In this document: piece after piece, positions 7,229-13,517 of the stretch | Layout of the letters: the number at the start of each line of letters is the position of its first letter | Numbering within the stretch: position 1 is the first letter of the stretch | Assembly: GCA_036567205.1 (NCBI GenBank) | Contig: DATCVA010000030.1 | Location: forward strand, 1-13,517 | Length of the DNA stretch: 13,517 nt | Direction: 5' to 3' | From: DATCVA01 sp036567205 | GTDB lineage: Bacteria; Pseudomonadota; Gammaproteobacteria; Burkholderiales; Burkholderiaceae_B | Notes under the pieces: model-generated | What the model saw: the letters and a program-made list of their open reading frames with translations, nothing else | Database searches by the model: none | What the model was told of the DNA's origin: nothing | Program-made: the position numbers and the translations under genes

Positions 7229-7266
7229 AAGGGAGCGTAACCAAAACAGGTACGCTCCTTTGTTTT
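7229..7266 (+). terminator. Rho-independent terminator after the ferritin gene
   Basis: Arms AAGGGAGCGTA (7229-7239) and TACGCTCCTTT (7251-7261) pair fully, with one G-U, around an 11-nt loop. They are followed by GTTTT, giving a T-rich 3' tail. The hairpin starts about 30 bp past the ferritin stop and separates it from the downstream efflux operon. Confidence 0.8.
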
Positions 7267-7296
7267 CCTGGCCGCCCATCATATTTATGACAGAGC

Positions 7297-7317
7297 AAAA
7301 TAATTCAAGATTATTTT
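7297..7317. promoter_or_regulatory. 21-bp AT-rich palindrome upstream of the efflux operon (candidate operator)
   Basis: The arms AAAATAAT and ATTATTTT are perfect complements around TCAAG. The site lies about 80 bp before the first possible ATG of the outer-membrane-factor gene, in the only intergenic region that can hold the operon's promoter. MarR- and TetR-type repressors of efflux pumps bind palindromes of this size, but no such regulator gene is adjacent. The role is inferred from symmetry and position. Confidence 0.4.
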
Positions 7318-7377
7318 CCCACGCTAACCGTTTTCGTTTAATAATTGCCACCTCACACGTAACCCGCGTCAGCCAAT

Positions 7378-8805
7378 ATGATCTGGCTCAGCATTCGAAT
7401 GAAATACCTCCTTGCTCTTTTGCTTGCACTTAGCTTATGGGGTTGCGCCAGTATCAACGCACCTGACAATCCTAAAACAAAAGAAATTCAGGGTGCACAA
7501 CTTGGATTGCAGGACACTGCCATGCAGTGGCCGCACGCACACTGGTGGACACGCTATAACGATGCGCAGCTAAACGCTCTTATCGACGAAGCCTTGCAAA
7601 ACAACCCTACGCTGGCCGTAGCGCAAGCTCGTTTAGACATTGCCAACTCGGCGGTTCAAGGCGCACGCGCCGTACAGCTACCGCAGTTGAACGCGGGCTA
7701 CACCCAAACGCGACAGCGCTATTCGGAAAATTATATTTACCCGCCGCCCTTCGCAGGATCCATGCAAACTGATGCATCGCTGCGCCTGAATCTTGGCTTT
7801 GACCTGGATTTATGGGGAAAAAATCGTGCGCGCCATGCTGCCGCCCAATCGCGGGCGCTTGCCAGCCAGGCCGAATCGCAAGTTGCACGCAACGCGCTTA
7901 TCAGCGGCGTGATTCAAAGCTATTTCAATCTGCAAAACGCGCTGGCCCAACACGATGTGATCGCGAAAATACTGAAACAGCTTCAACAGGTGCTGGCGAT
8001 CACACGCGACCGTGTCGCTGCGGGTCTGGATACTCAAGTCGAAGTCAATCAAGCTGACTCAGCCGTCTCGTCGGCCAAAGTGCAATTAAATCAAACTGAC
8101 ACTAACGCCAACTTGTTACGTCATCAGTTGGCTGCCCTTTTGGGTGCCGGTCCTGCAAGAGGACAGAATATCAAGCCAGTGGCCCTGACCCAGCCCCCTG
8201 CGGGCGTACCGGATCAACTGCCAATGAACTTGCTAGGCCGGCGGCCGGACATTGTGGCGGCAAAACGCCAGGTGCAAGCCAGTTCAAACGAAATTTCCGC
8301 AGCCAGGGCAGCTTTTTTTCCCGATATAAACCTGTCTGCTTTCGCAGGATTTATGTCGTTAGGCCTAAGCAACTTACTACAAGGCAGCAGTCAGGTATAC
8401 GGAGTCGGGCCAGCGATTACGCTGCCGATATTCAACGCAGGCGCCTTAAACGCGCAACTAAGCGGCAGGCGTGCCGAACGCGACCTGGCCATCGCCAACT
8501 ACAACGAGACACTGCTTGCAGCTGTACGCGAAGTGGCCGACGCGTCGACGGCCATCCGTGCACTGCAACAGCAAATCATTGACCAACGAGCCAGCTACAA
8601 GGCCATTTCCTCCGCCTACGATATCGCGCGCGAGCGCTATCGATTAGGCCTGGGTAATTTTGTACAAGTATTGCTCGCTCAGAATGAAGTACAAAAACAA
8701 GCCATTCTGAACACCGACCTGCGTGCGCGCGCCTACAACCTGGATGCGCAGCTTGCCTCGGCATTGGGTGGCGGCTACGAGCTCACCCCCAAGACGACAG
8801 ACTGA
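7378..8805 (+). CDS. Outer-membrane efflux lipoprotein, NodT/OprM-type (TolC family)
   Basis: A 475-residue outer-membrane factor of a tripartite pump. The true start is probably the second Met (ATG at 7399), because it begins a normal lipoprotein signal MKYLLALLLALSLWGC with lipidated Cys at residue 16 of that form. The Trp at -2 is unusual for a lipobox. Two OEP repeats follow (about residues 60-265 and 285-465). Typical NodT motifs are WWTRYNDAQLNALIDEALQNNP, GFDLDLWGKNRA, LLGRRPDIVAAKRQVQASS and the final RYRLGLGNFVQVLLAQNEV. The protein forms the trimeric channel that carries drugs past the outer membrane. It is the first gene of the operon, 12 bp ahead of the EmrA-type adaptor. The order OMF-MFP-MFS is common in betaproteobacterial Emr systems. 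Neither candidate start has a strong Shine-Dalgarno sequence. Confidence 0.9.
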   Translation: MIWLSIRMKYLLALLLALSLWGCASINAPDNPKTKEIQGAQLGLQDTAMQWPHAHWWTRYNDAQLNALIDEALQNNPTLAVAQARLDIANSAVQGARAVQLPQLNAGYTQTRQRYSENYIYPPPFAGSMQTDASLRLNLGFDLDLWGKNRARHAAAQSRALASQAESQVARNALISGVIQSYFNLQNALAQHDVIAKILKQLQQVLAITRDRVAAGLDTQVEVNQADSAVSSAKVQLNQTDTNANLLRHQLAALLGAGPARGQNIKPVALTQPPAGVPDQLPMNLLGRRPDIVAAKRQVQASSNEISAARAAFFPDINLSAFAGFMSLGLSNLLQGSSQVYGVGPAITLPIFNAGALNAQLSGRRAERDLAIANYNETLLAAVREVADASTAIRALQQQIIDQRASYKAISSAYDIARERYRLGLGNFVQVLLAQNEVQKQAILNTDLRARAYNLDAQLASALGGGYELTPKTTD

Positions 8806-8817
8806 AAGACAAGCCCC

Positions 8818-10002
8818 ATGAAAACTGAAAAAAAACAGTCCTATACGCGCAAACGGCTTCTGATCGCCGCCACCCTTTTTTTTATCGTGCTTGGCGTCGG
8901 CTACGCTATTTGGTGGGCCATCTTTGCATCGCACTATGAGTCCACTGACGACGCCTATGTGCATGGCAATCTTGTCCAGGTAACCTCGCAGATCAGCGGC
9001 ACGGTCATAGGAATTGAAGCTGACGACACGCAACAGGTAAGCCAAGGCGCCCTTTTAATCAAGCTGGACGCCACCGATACCGGTGTGGCGCTTAAACAGG
9101 CGCAGGCAGCACTGGCCCAGTCAGTGCGTCGCACGCGCACCCTGTTTGTTCAAAACGACGCCCTTCAAGCCGATATTGCCATGCGCCAGGCCAATGTAGA
9201 CCTTGCCAGCGTAGATCTGGCCAAAACACAAAATGATTTAAGACGACGCCAGGCACTGGCCAAATCGGGAGGCATCAGCGGCGAAGAAATCTTGCACGCG
9301 CAAACTGCCGTCAGAGCAGCAGAGTCAGGTATGGCTCAGGCCAAAGCAGCCCTGGCTGCGTCCAAAGCCACCCTGGAAACCAATCAGGCCTTGACCTCGG
9401 GCACCACCGTGGCCGCCCACCCCGACGTGCAACAGGCCGCTGCGCAACTGCGCAAAGCCTGGCTGGCCAACGCACGCACAAAAATACCCGCGCCTGTCGA
9501 CGGAATGATCGCCCAGCGCTCTGTACAAGTAGGCCAGCATGTGGCCGCGGGCACGCCCTTAATGACAATAGTGCCGTTGCATCAAATGTGGGTCGAAGCC
9601 AACTTCAAAGAGGTTCAGGTAGCCCACATGAAACCCGGACAAAATGTGAAACTTACTGCCGACGTATACGGTGGAAAAACGGTATATCACGGCAAAGTAC
9701 AAGGCCTGGCTGCGGGAACCGGCAGCGCCTTCGCCTTGCTGCCCGCACAAAATGCCAGCGGCAACTGGATTAAAGTGGTTCAACGCGTGCCTGTACGCAT
9801 TACGCTTGATGCGCAAGAGCTTCTAACCCACCCCCTGCGCGTCGGTTTGTCCATGGCCGTTGAAGTAGACCTCTCTACCGCCAGCTCGCCAAAGGATCAG
9901 CCCTCGGAAAACTCAAAGCTTGAAACCACGGTATTTACCAAAAACGAAAAAGGCGCCGACGTCCTTATCGCGCAAATCATTGAAGCCAACCTCTCGTCAT
10001 GA
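8818..10002 (+). CDS. emrA: EmrA-type periplasmic adaptor (HlyD/MFP family)
   Basis: A 394-residue membrane-fusion protein. A short basic cytoplasmic start and one membrane anchor (about 13-36) precede the family hallmark YESTDDAYVHGNLVQVTSQISGTV (40-63), the first half of the biotinyl-lipoyl domain. An Ala/Gln-rich coiled-coil hairpin spans about 88-222, followed by IPAPVDGMIAQRSVQVGQHVAAG (223-245), the second lipoyl half. The beta-barrel part WVEANFKEVQVAHMKPGQ and the EmrA-specific segment GTGSAFALLPAQNASGNWIKVVQRVPVRI (300-328) are clear. It links the EmrB-type pump to the outer-membrane factor. The C-terminal tail of about 50 residues beyond VGLSMAVEVD is polar and longer than I expect for EmrA. 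The gene overlaps emrB by four bases (ATGA), which suggests translational coupling. Confidence 0.92.
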   Translation: MKTEKKQSYTRKRLLIAATLFFIVLGVGYAIWWAIFASHYESTDDAYVHGNLVQVTSQISGTVIGIEADDTQQVSQGALLIKLDATDTGVALKQAQAALAQSVRRTRTLFVQNDALQADIAMRQANVDLASVDLAKTQNDLRRRQALAKSGGISGEEILHAQTAVRAAESGMAQAKAALAASKATLETNQALTSGTTVAAHPDVQQAAAQLRKAWLANARTKIPAPVDGMIAQRSVQVGQHVAAGTPLMTIVPLHQMWVEANFKEVQVAHMKPGQNVKLTADVYGGKTVYHGKVQGLAAGTGSAFALLPAQNASGNWIKVVQRVPVRITLDAQELLTHPLRVGLSMAVEVDLSTASSPKDQPSENSKLETTVFTKNEKGADVLIAQIIEANLSS

Positions 10003-11597
10003 CTGCCGAAGAGCCGAAAACTGCAACACCGCAAGAAGCACAAGCCCTCGCCAGTACCGCGTACCGGCCCCTTGAAGGCAAGGCCCGCGTATTCGGAACA
10101 ATTGCCTTGTCGGCGGCAGTTTTCATGAACGTTCTGGACTCGTCCATCGCCAATGTGTCAATTCCTACCATTGCGGGCGACCTTGGAGTCAGCGCCACCC
10201 AAGGTACCTGGGTCATTACCTCGTTTGCCGTAGCCAATGCGATTACCGTTCCCCTTACGGGCTGGCTCACGCAACGCTTCGGCCAGGTACGATTATTCGT
10301 GATATCGGTACTGCTGTTTGTCGTATCGTCCTGGCTATGCGGATTCGCCTGGTCGCTTGAGTCCCTGGTCTTGTTTCGCGTAATGCAGGGTGCCGTGGCG
10401 GGCCCCATGATTCCACTATCACAAGCCTTAATGCTGGGCAGTTACCCCAAAGCCAAAGCGGGCATGGCCCTGGCGCTATGGTCTATGACCATCTTGGTAG
10501 GGCCTATCGCCGGACCATTGCTGGGCGGCTGGATTTCCGACAATTACAGTTGGTCGTGGATTTTTTATATCAATGTCCCCGTCGGTTTGCTGGCAGGCTG
10601 GGCATCGTGGCAATTATATAAAGACCGCGAGTCTGTGCGCGCCAAACTGCCGATTGACGGCATAGGCCTGGCGCTCCTGGTTATATGGGTCGGCGCACTG
10701 CAACTCATGCTCGACAAGGGAAAAGAACTTGACTGGTTCAGCAGCGGCGCCATTACCACCATGGCGATCGTCGCCGTCGTCTCCTTTGTTTTTTTCATTA
10801 TTTGGGAACTAACCGAAAAACATCCGGTGGTCGACTTAACGCTCTTCAAAGGACGCAACTTTTCATCCGGGGTTGTCACCCTGTCTGTCGTTTACGGCGT
10901 GTTTTTCGGCACCGTCGTGCTGCTGCCGCTGTGGATGCAAAGCACCTTGGGCTACACGGCAACCGACGCCGGCATCGCTTCCGCGCCTGTTGGCATTCTG
11001 GCCATTATCCTCTCGCCTATTGTGGGCAAACTGCTGGCGAAACAAGATCCACGCTATATCGTCACGGTGTCATTTCTGATTTTTGCGCTGATCAGCTACA
11101 TGCGAGCGGGCTTCAACACCCAGGTCGACATCGGCACCATCATGCTGCCCACCTTTTTGCAAGGCGCCGCAATGGCCACATTCTTTATTCCCTTGACGAC
11201 CATTACCCTGTCGGGGCTGGACCCACAACGCCTTCCTGCCGCTGCCGGACTGTCGAACTTTGTACGTATTCTGTTCGGCGCGTTCGGCACCTCGATCACC
11301 ACCACCCTGTGGGACAATCGCGCCACCTTGCACCACGCCCAACTTACCGAAGCGGCCAAACCCGGTGAACCCGCCTTTGATGTCGTCATGTCCAGCTTGC
11401 AAGGCAAAGGCCTGAGCCATGAACAAGCGGCAACGGTCGTTAACAACCTGATCAATCAACAAGCATTTACCATGTCAGCTACCGATATTTTCTATGCGTC
11501 CGCCATTTTGTTCCTGGTGTTGATTGCACTGGTATGGATCGCCCGGCCTGTGCGCGTGAAAAAAGACGGCGCCGACTTAGGGGCCGGGGCACATTGA
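9999..11597 (+). CDS. emrB: EmrB-type drug efflux MFS transporter (DHA2, 14 helices)
   Basis: A 532-residue inner-membrane drug/H+ antiporter of the DHA2 family, with about 14 hydrophobic segments from residue 31 to 518. Visible motifs are D1 in VLDSSIANVSIPTIAGDLG (45-63), motif A GWLTQRFGQVRLF (88-100) and the antiporter motif C region LVGPIAGPLLGGWI (167-180). SWSWIFYINVPVG (184-196) follows, a sequence typical of EmrB. It pumps lipophilic drugs or similar compounds through the EmrA-type adaptor and the NodT-type channel; the substrates cannot be read from sequence. The ATG sits inside the emrA stop (ATGA). No obvious hairpin terminator lies in the 52 bp before the convergent hydrolase stop. 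Other DHA2 systems such as FarB or VceB have the same architecture, so the symbol denotes type rather than orthology. Confidence 0.92.
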   Translation: MTAEEPKTATPQEAQALASTAYRPLEGKARVFGTIALSAAVFMNVLDSSIANVSIPTIAGDLGVSATQGTWVITSFAVANAITVPLTGWLTQRFGQVRLFVISVLLFVVSSWLCGFAWSLESLVLFRVMQGAVAGPMIPLSQALMLGSYPKAKAGMALALWSMTILVGPIAGPLLGGWISDNYSWSWIFYINVPVGLLAGWASWQLYKDRESVRAKLPIDGIGLALLVIWVGALQLMLDKGKELDWFSSGAITTMAIVAVVSFVFFIIWELTEKHPVVDLTLFKGRNFSSGVVTLSVVYGVFFGTVVLLPLWMQSTLGYTATDAGIASAPVGILAIILSPIVGKLLAKQDPRYIVTVSFLIFALISYMRAGFNTQVDIGTIMLPTFLQGAAMATFFIPLTTITLSGLDPQRLPAAAGLSNFVRILFGAFGTSITTTLWDNRATLHHAQLTEAAKPGEPAFDVVMSSLQGKGLSHEQAATVVNNLINQQAFTMSATDIFYASAILFLVLIALVWIARPVRVKKDGADLGAGAH

Positions 11598-11649
11598 TGC
11601 CGCTTTCGATTTTCCTGTATACCTTCTAAGCCGACACCGTCGCAATGAA

Positions 11650-12483
11650 CTAGCGGCCAAACCAATCCAGCAACCGCTGATTAACACCATCGTAATCTTC
11701 ATACTGAAGCCAATGCCCGGCATCGGGAACAATGTCCCACTCGCGATTGGCTCTTCCGCCCGCAAGCTGAGGACCAAAATACTGCGGCGTGCAGGTCACA
11801 TCGTGCTCGCCCCACAGTATTAGGGTGGGTCCGCCAAAGCGATCCAGCGATTCCAGCAAAATCGGGCTTTGCGAAATGCCTTTGCTACGAAAACGAGTGT
11901 GCACGCATGAATACCGATGCACATTCAAAGCCAGCGCATCCGCCGGGCCATGCAGCATGAATCCTTGCAGATTTTGCAGCAGATCAGCATCCATGCTTGC
12001 TGCGTCGGAAGATCGCCGCCAATTCACCAATTTAGTATGTTGCCGACGCTGACTGCCATGTCCCGGCACGCCAATCAGCACTAAGCGACGCACCCCCGGA
12101 CGACGCACGGCTAAAAGCGTCGCCACAACGGAACCGAAGGAAAACCCGGCGATATCGATGAGCGTACTTTCGCCCACCAGGGTATCAAGAGTAGTGCTTA
12201 ACGCATGCAACAGCGCATCGAAGTCGCCCCGGTTGTCGAGATCGGTGGAATCGCCATACCCTGGCAAGTCAGGCACCCAGACTGTATACCTGGACGCCAG
12301 CGCCTCGATATTACGCACCCAATGCAGCCAACTGCCATGCCCGCCATGAATCAGCACCAGCGGCTGGCCGCTGCCAAAGCTACGCCAACACATCTGCCCG
12401 TGCGCGTACGGCACCATTTGTCGATTTGCCCGTGCCTCCAACTGGTCGATAAAAGCACGAGCCTGGGTCTCGTTAGACATCAT
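11650..12483 (-). CDS. Alpha/beta-fold hydrolase
   Basis: A 277-residue cytoplasmic protein with a complete alpha/beta-hydrolase catalytic set. The oxyanion loop is LIHGGHGSWLHW (His46-Gly47 region), the nucleophile elbow is GFSFG (113-117, Ser115), the acid is Asp228 in LILWGEHDVTCTP, and the base is His257 in DAGHWLQYED. VWVPDLPGYGDS (68-79) is the usual strand-loop after the oxyanion turn. The sequence resembles carboxyl-ester or C-C bond hydrolases of aromatic degradation (MhpC-like), but no pathway genes lie nearby, so the substrate is open. Translation starts at one of two adjacent ATGs; GAGGA seven bases before the first is a strong Shine-Dalgarno sequence. The gene converges on emrB, and a small lipoprotein gene lies 74 bp upstream on the same strand. 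Confidence 0.85.
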   Translation of the reverse strand: MMSNETQARAFIDQLEARANRQMVPYAHGQMCWRSFGSGQPLVLIHGGHGSWLHWVRNIEALASRYTVWVPDLPGYGDSTDLDNRGDFDALLHALSTTLDTLVGESTLIDIAGFSFGSVVATLLAVRRPGVRRLVLIGVPGHGSQRRQHTKLVNWRRSSDAASMDADLLQNLQGFMLHGPADALALNVHRYSCVHTRFRSKGISQSPILLESLDRFGGPTLILWGEHDVTCTPQYFGPQLAGGRANREWDIVPDAGHWLQYEDYDGVNQRLLDWFGR

Positions 12484-12557
12484 CCTGCGTTCCTCGTCTA
12501 TTTTTTTCTTGAAATTCGCAAGAGTTTACTAGACAGGGACGCCAACCGTGATCCGTT

Positions 12558-12695
12558 TTAACAATTTTCGGAAGGCGGAAATCCTGGCACGCAGAAGAAG
12601 GGGCTGTCGTTATTGCTGCCGCCACGGTCCTGATACGAACCGTCGCCCGCACAGCCAAATAGCGCCAACACTAAAGCAATCAGCAATATCTTCAT
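12558..12695 (-). CDS. Small lipoprotein, 45 residues
   Basis: This short frame runs from ATG (complement of 12693-12695) to TAA and encodes a 45-residue protein. It begins MKILLIALVLALFGCAG, a compact type II signal with Lys after Met, a hydrophobic core and lipobox LFGC, so Cys15 would be lipidated. The mature part is only 31 residues: a Gly/Ser/Asp/Asn-rich linker and the ending SPFFCVPGFPPSENC, which has two Cys residues that could form a disulfide in the periplasm. Asp at +4 and Gly at +3 give no strong sorting cue. A weak Shine-Dalgarno sequence (GGCGAGAA) lies before the ATG. The neat signal peptide argues for a real gene; the function is unknown. It may be co-transcribed with the alpha/beta hydrolase, 74 bp downstream, since no terminator is evident between them. 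Confidence 0.65.
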   Translation of the reverse strand: MKILLIALVLALFGCAGDGSYQDRGGSNNDSPFFCVPGFPPSENC

Positions 12696-12816
12696 ATCGT
12701 TCTCGCCGTGTTTTGATGTTATTAATTTTAATGGTTCAGTCCGTCTCGGCGCATTGCAACCGGTAAGGCATTGAATCTATTTAAGTTAAATTAATGCCAA
12801 ACATGTCATCGACAGC

Positions 12817-12861
<45 letters not shown>

Positions 12862-12912
12862 TACGAGTATATGAGAGCGACAGCTCTGTAAGACTGCGAT
12901 TAAACAGAAGGG

Positions 12913-12939
12913 TTGTGTCGCATTAATTACGCGACGCAA
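12913..12939. repeat. Imperfect inverted repeat (hairpin)
   Basis: TTGTGTCGC and GCGACGCAA pair over nine positions with one T-G, around a 9-nt AT-rich loop (ATTAATTAC). No T-tract follows on either strand, so it is not a typical terminator; an operator or an RNA leader hairpin is possible. Confidence 0.35.
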
Positions 12940-13081
12940 GTCAGAGCTAGTCCTTGACGGAACATTCCGCCGATCCAGTCGCCCCTGCACTCTGGGCCGG
13001 CCTAGTGGATGCTACTGGTTGATTACTGCGGCTGCTCCCACGCGGATGGCGACTCAGTGAATCGACATGCGTATGGAAACG

Positions 13082-13107
13082 AAAAAACCCCGCCAATTTT
13101 TGGAAGG
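13082..13107 (-). terminator. Weak terminator-like element reading leftward
   Basis: On the minus strand, CCTTCCAA-AAA-TTGGCGGG forms a stem of eight positions with one mismatch and one G-U. It is followed by G and six Ts. It would stop leftward transcription from the region of the repair gene. There is no minus-strand gene just upstream within the window, so it may be a remnant or block antisense transcription. Confidence 0.3.
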
Positions 13108-13110
13108 ACA

Positions 13111-13136
13111 TGCTGCCATGCCGCGGATAGGCAGCA
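13111..13136. promoter_or_regulatory. Inverted repeat upstream of the endonuclease V gene
   Basis: Perfect 7-bp arms TGCTGCC and GGCAGCA are separated by 12 bp. The right arm ends 24 bp before a TATAAA hexamer (13161-13166) that could be the -10 box of the repair gene, so the dyad falls around the expected -35 region or just upstream. It is a candidate operator only; it does not match the CTGT-N8-ACAG LexA consensus. Confidence 0.3.
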
Positions 13137-13193
13137 GATGAGATAACTGATAAAACGCGCTATAAATACGGCTATGCAAAGGATATCCACACC

Positions 13194-13517
13194 ATGACCC
13201 GCATTAACTGCGTTCCCGTAGAAGAGCTAAGCCGTCAACATCTAATTGCCGAGTACAGGGAGCTGCCTCGCGTGTTCGCTCTCGCCAGAAAGGCTTCAGA
13301 ACGAAACGGATTTAGCCAGCCCGCAGAATACACACTAGGAACCGGTCATGTTGTGTTCTTCTACACCCGCCTGGGTTATCTTGCGAAGCGTCACGCTCAA
13401 TTGGTCGCGGAGATGCTGCTCAGAGGGTACAAGCCAACATTTACTGGATCGTTAAAAGATGCGCACCCAGATATACCGGACGCCTTTTGGGGCGGCTGGG
13501 AGCCAACCACCGAAGCT
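13194..13517 (+). CDS. Pyrimidine-dimer DNA glycosylase / endonuclease V (T4 DenV family), 5' part
   Basis: The frame stays open from ATG to the window edge (108 codons), and about 30 residues appear to be missing compared with T4 DenV (138 residues). The start MTRIN, then QHLIAEYRELPRVF (15-28), GTGHVVFFY, KRHAQLVAEMLLRGY and DIPDAFWGGWEP all follow T4 endonuclease V in order. Catalytic residues are kept: Thr2, whose amino group attacks the damaged base sugar after Met removal, and Glu23. Arg3, His16, Arg22 and Arg26 are also kept. The enzyme cuts the glycosidic bond of UV-induced cyclobutane dimers and nicks the abasic site, beginning base-excision repair. AAGGA ten bases before the ATG is a good Shine-Dalgarno sequence, and TATAAA at 13161-13166 is a possible -10 box. 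No phage genes are seen, so this looks like a chromosomal, perhaps acquired, copy. Confidence 0.93.
   Translation, partial: MTRINCVPVEELSRQHLIAEYRELPRVFALARKASERNGFSQPAEYTLGTGHVVFFYTRLGYLAKRHAQLVAEMLLRGYKPTFTGSLKDAHPDIPDAFWGGWEPTTEA

Noticed and set aside
10802..11368. A 188-codon plus-strand frame inside emrB
   Set aside because: It is His/Arg-rich out-of-frame reading of emrB; the emrB frame contains all the transporter motifs.
12473..12658. A 61-codon minus-strand frame overlapping the small lipoprotein region
   Set aside because: It is Arg/Thr/Ala-rich without a recognisable motif and is a shadow of the lipoprotein frame and of the hydrolase upstream region.
12891..12909. CTGT and ACAG near each other, as a possible LexA box for the repair gene
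   Set aside because: The spacing is 14 bp, not the 8 bp of the CTGT-N8-ACAG consensus, and it lies almost 300 bp from the gene start.

Overview
The window looks like chromosomal DNA of a Gram-negative betaproteobacterium. An Alcaligenaceae-like member of Burkholderiales is my best guess. This rests on the protein set (SirB2-like protein, YeiE/YeiH pair, NodT-EmrA-EmrB efflux operon, patatin with a DUF3734-type tail, AI-2E permease), the moderate GC content and the outer-membrane lipoproteins. No marker gene fixes the genus. I see no rRNA, tRNA, transposase, integrase or CRISPR array.

Left part (1-2890): the C-terminal end of an ABC transporter ATPase of the YddA type is followed by a small SirB2-family membrane protein. 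That gene ends at a strong symmetrical terminator shared with a convergent gene for a YeiH-family permease (putative sulfate exporter family). A YeiE-like LysR regulator is read divergently from yeiH, and the 96 bp between them holds two AT-rich perfect palindromes.

Middle part (2891-7377): a patatin-like phospholipase gene converges on an EamA-family transporter gene, and the two stop codons overlap. The EamA gene probably follows an AI-2E-family permease gene in one leftward transcript. Divergent from that is a non-haem bacterioferritin-like gene with a good ribosome-binding site and a clear terminator. The patatin and ferritin genes share a 16-bp leader motif (14 of 16 bases identical).

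Right part (7378-12483): a complete tripartite drug-efflux operon encodes a NodT-type outer-membrane factor, an EmrA-type adaptor and an EmrB-type DHA2 pump. The last two genes overlap by ATGA, and a 21-bp palindrome lies upstream of the operon. No regulator gene sits beside it. A convergent alpha/beta hydrolase gene follows.

Far right (12484-13517): this is the least ordinary stretch. It holds a 45-codon lipoprotein gene on the minus strand, a (GCA)13 trinucleotide repeat in about 500 bp of otherwise gene-poor DNA, and the start of a gene for a T4 endonuclease V (DenV)-type pyrimidine-dimer glycosylase that runs off the window end. I found no convincing undescribed multi-gene system. The repeat between the lipoprotein and repair genes, and the regulatory motifs, are the best leads.
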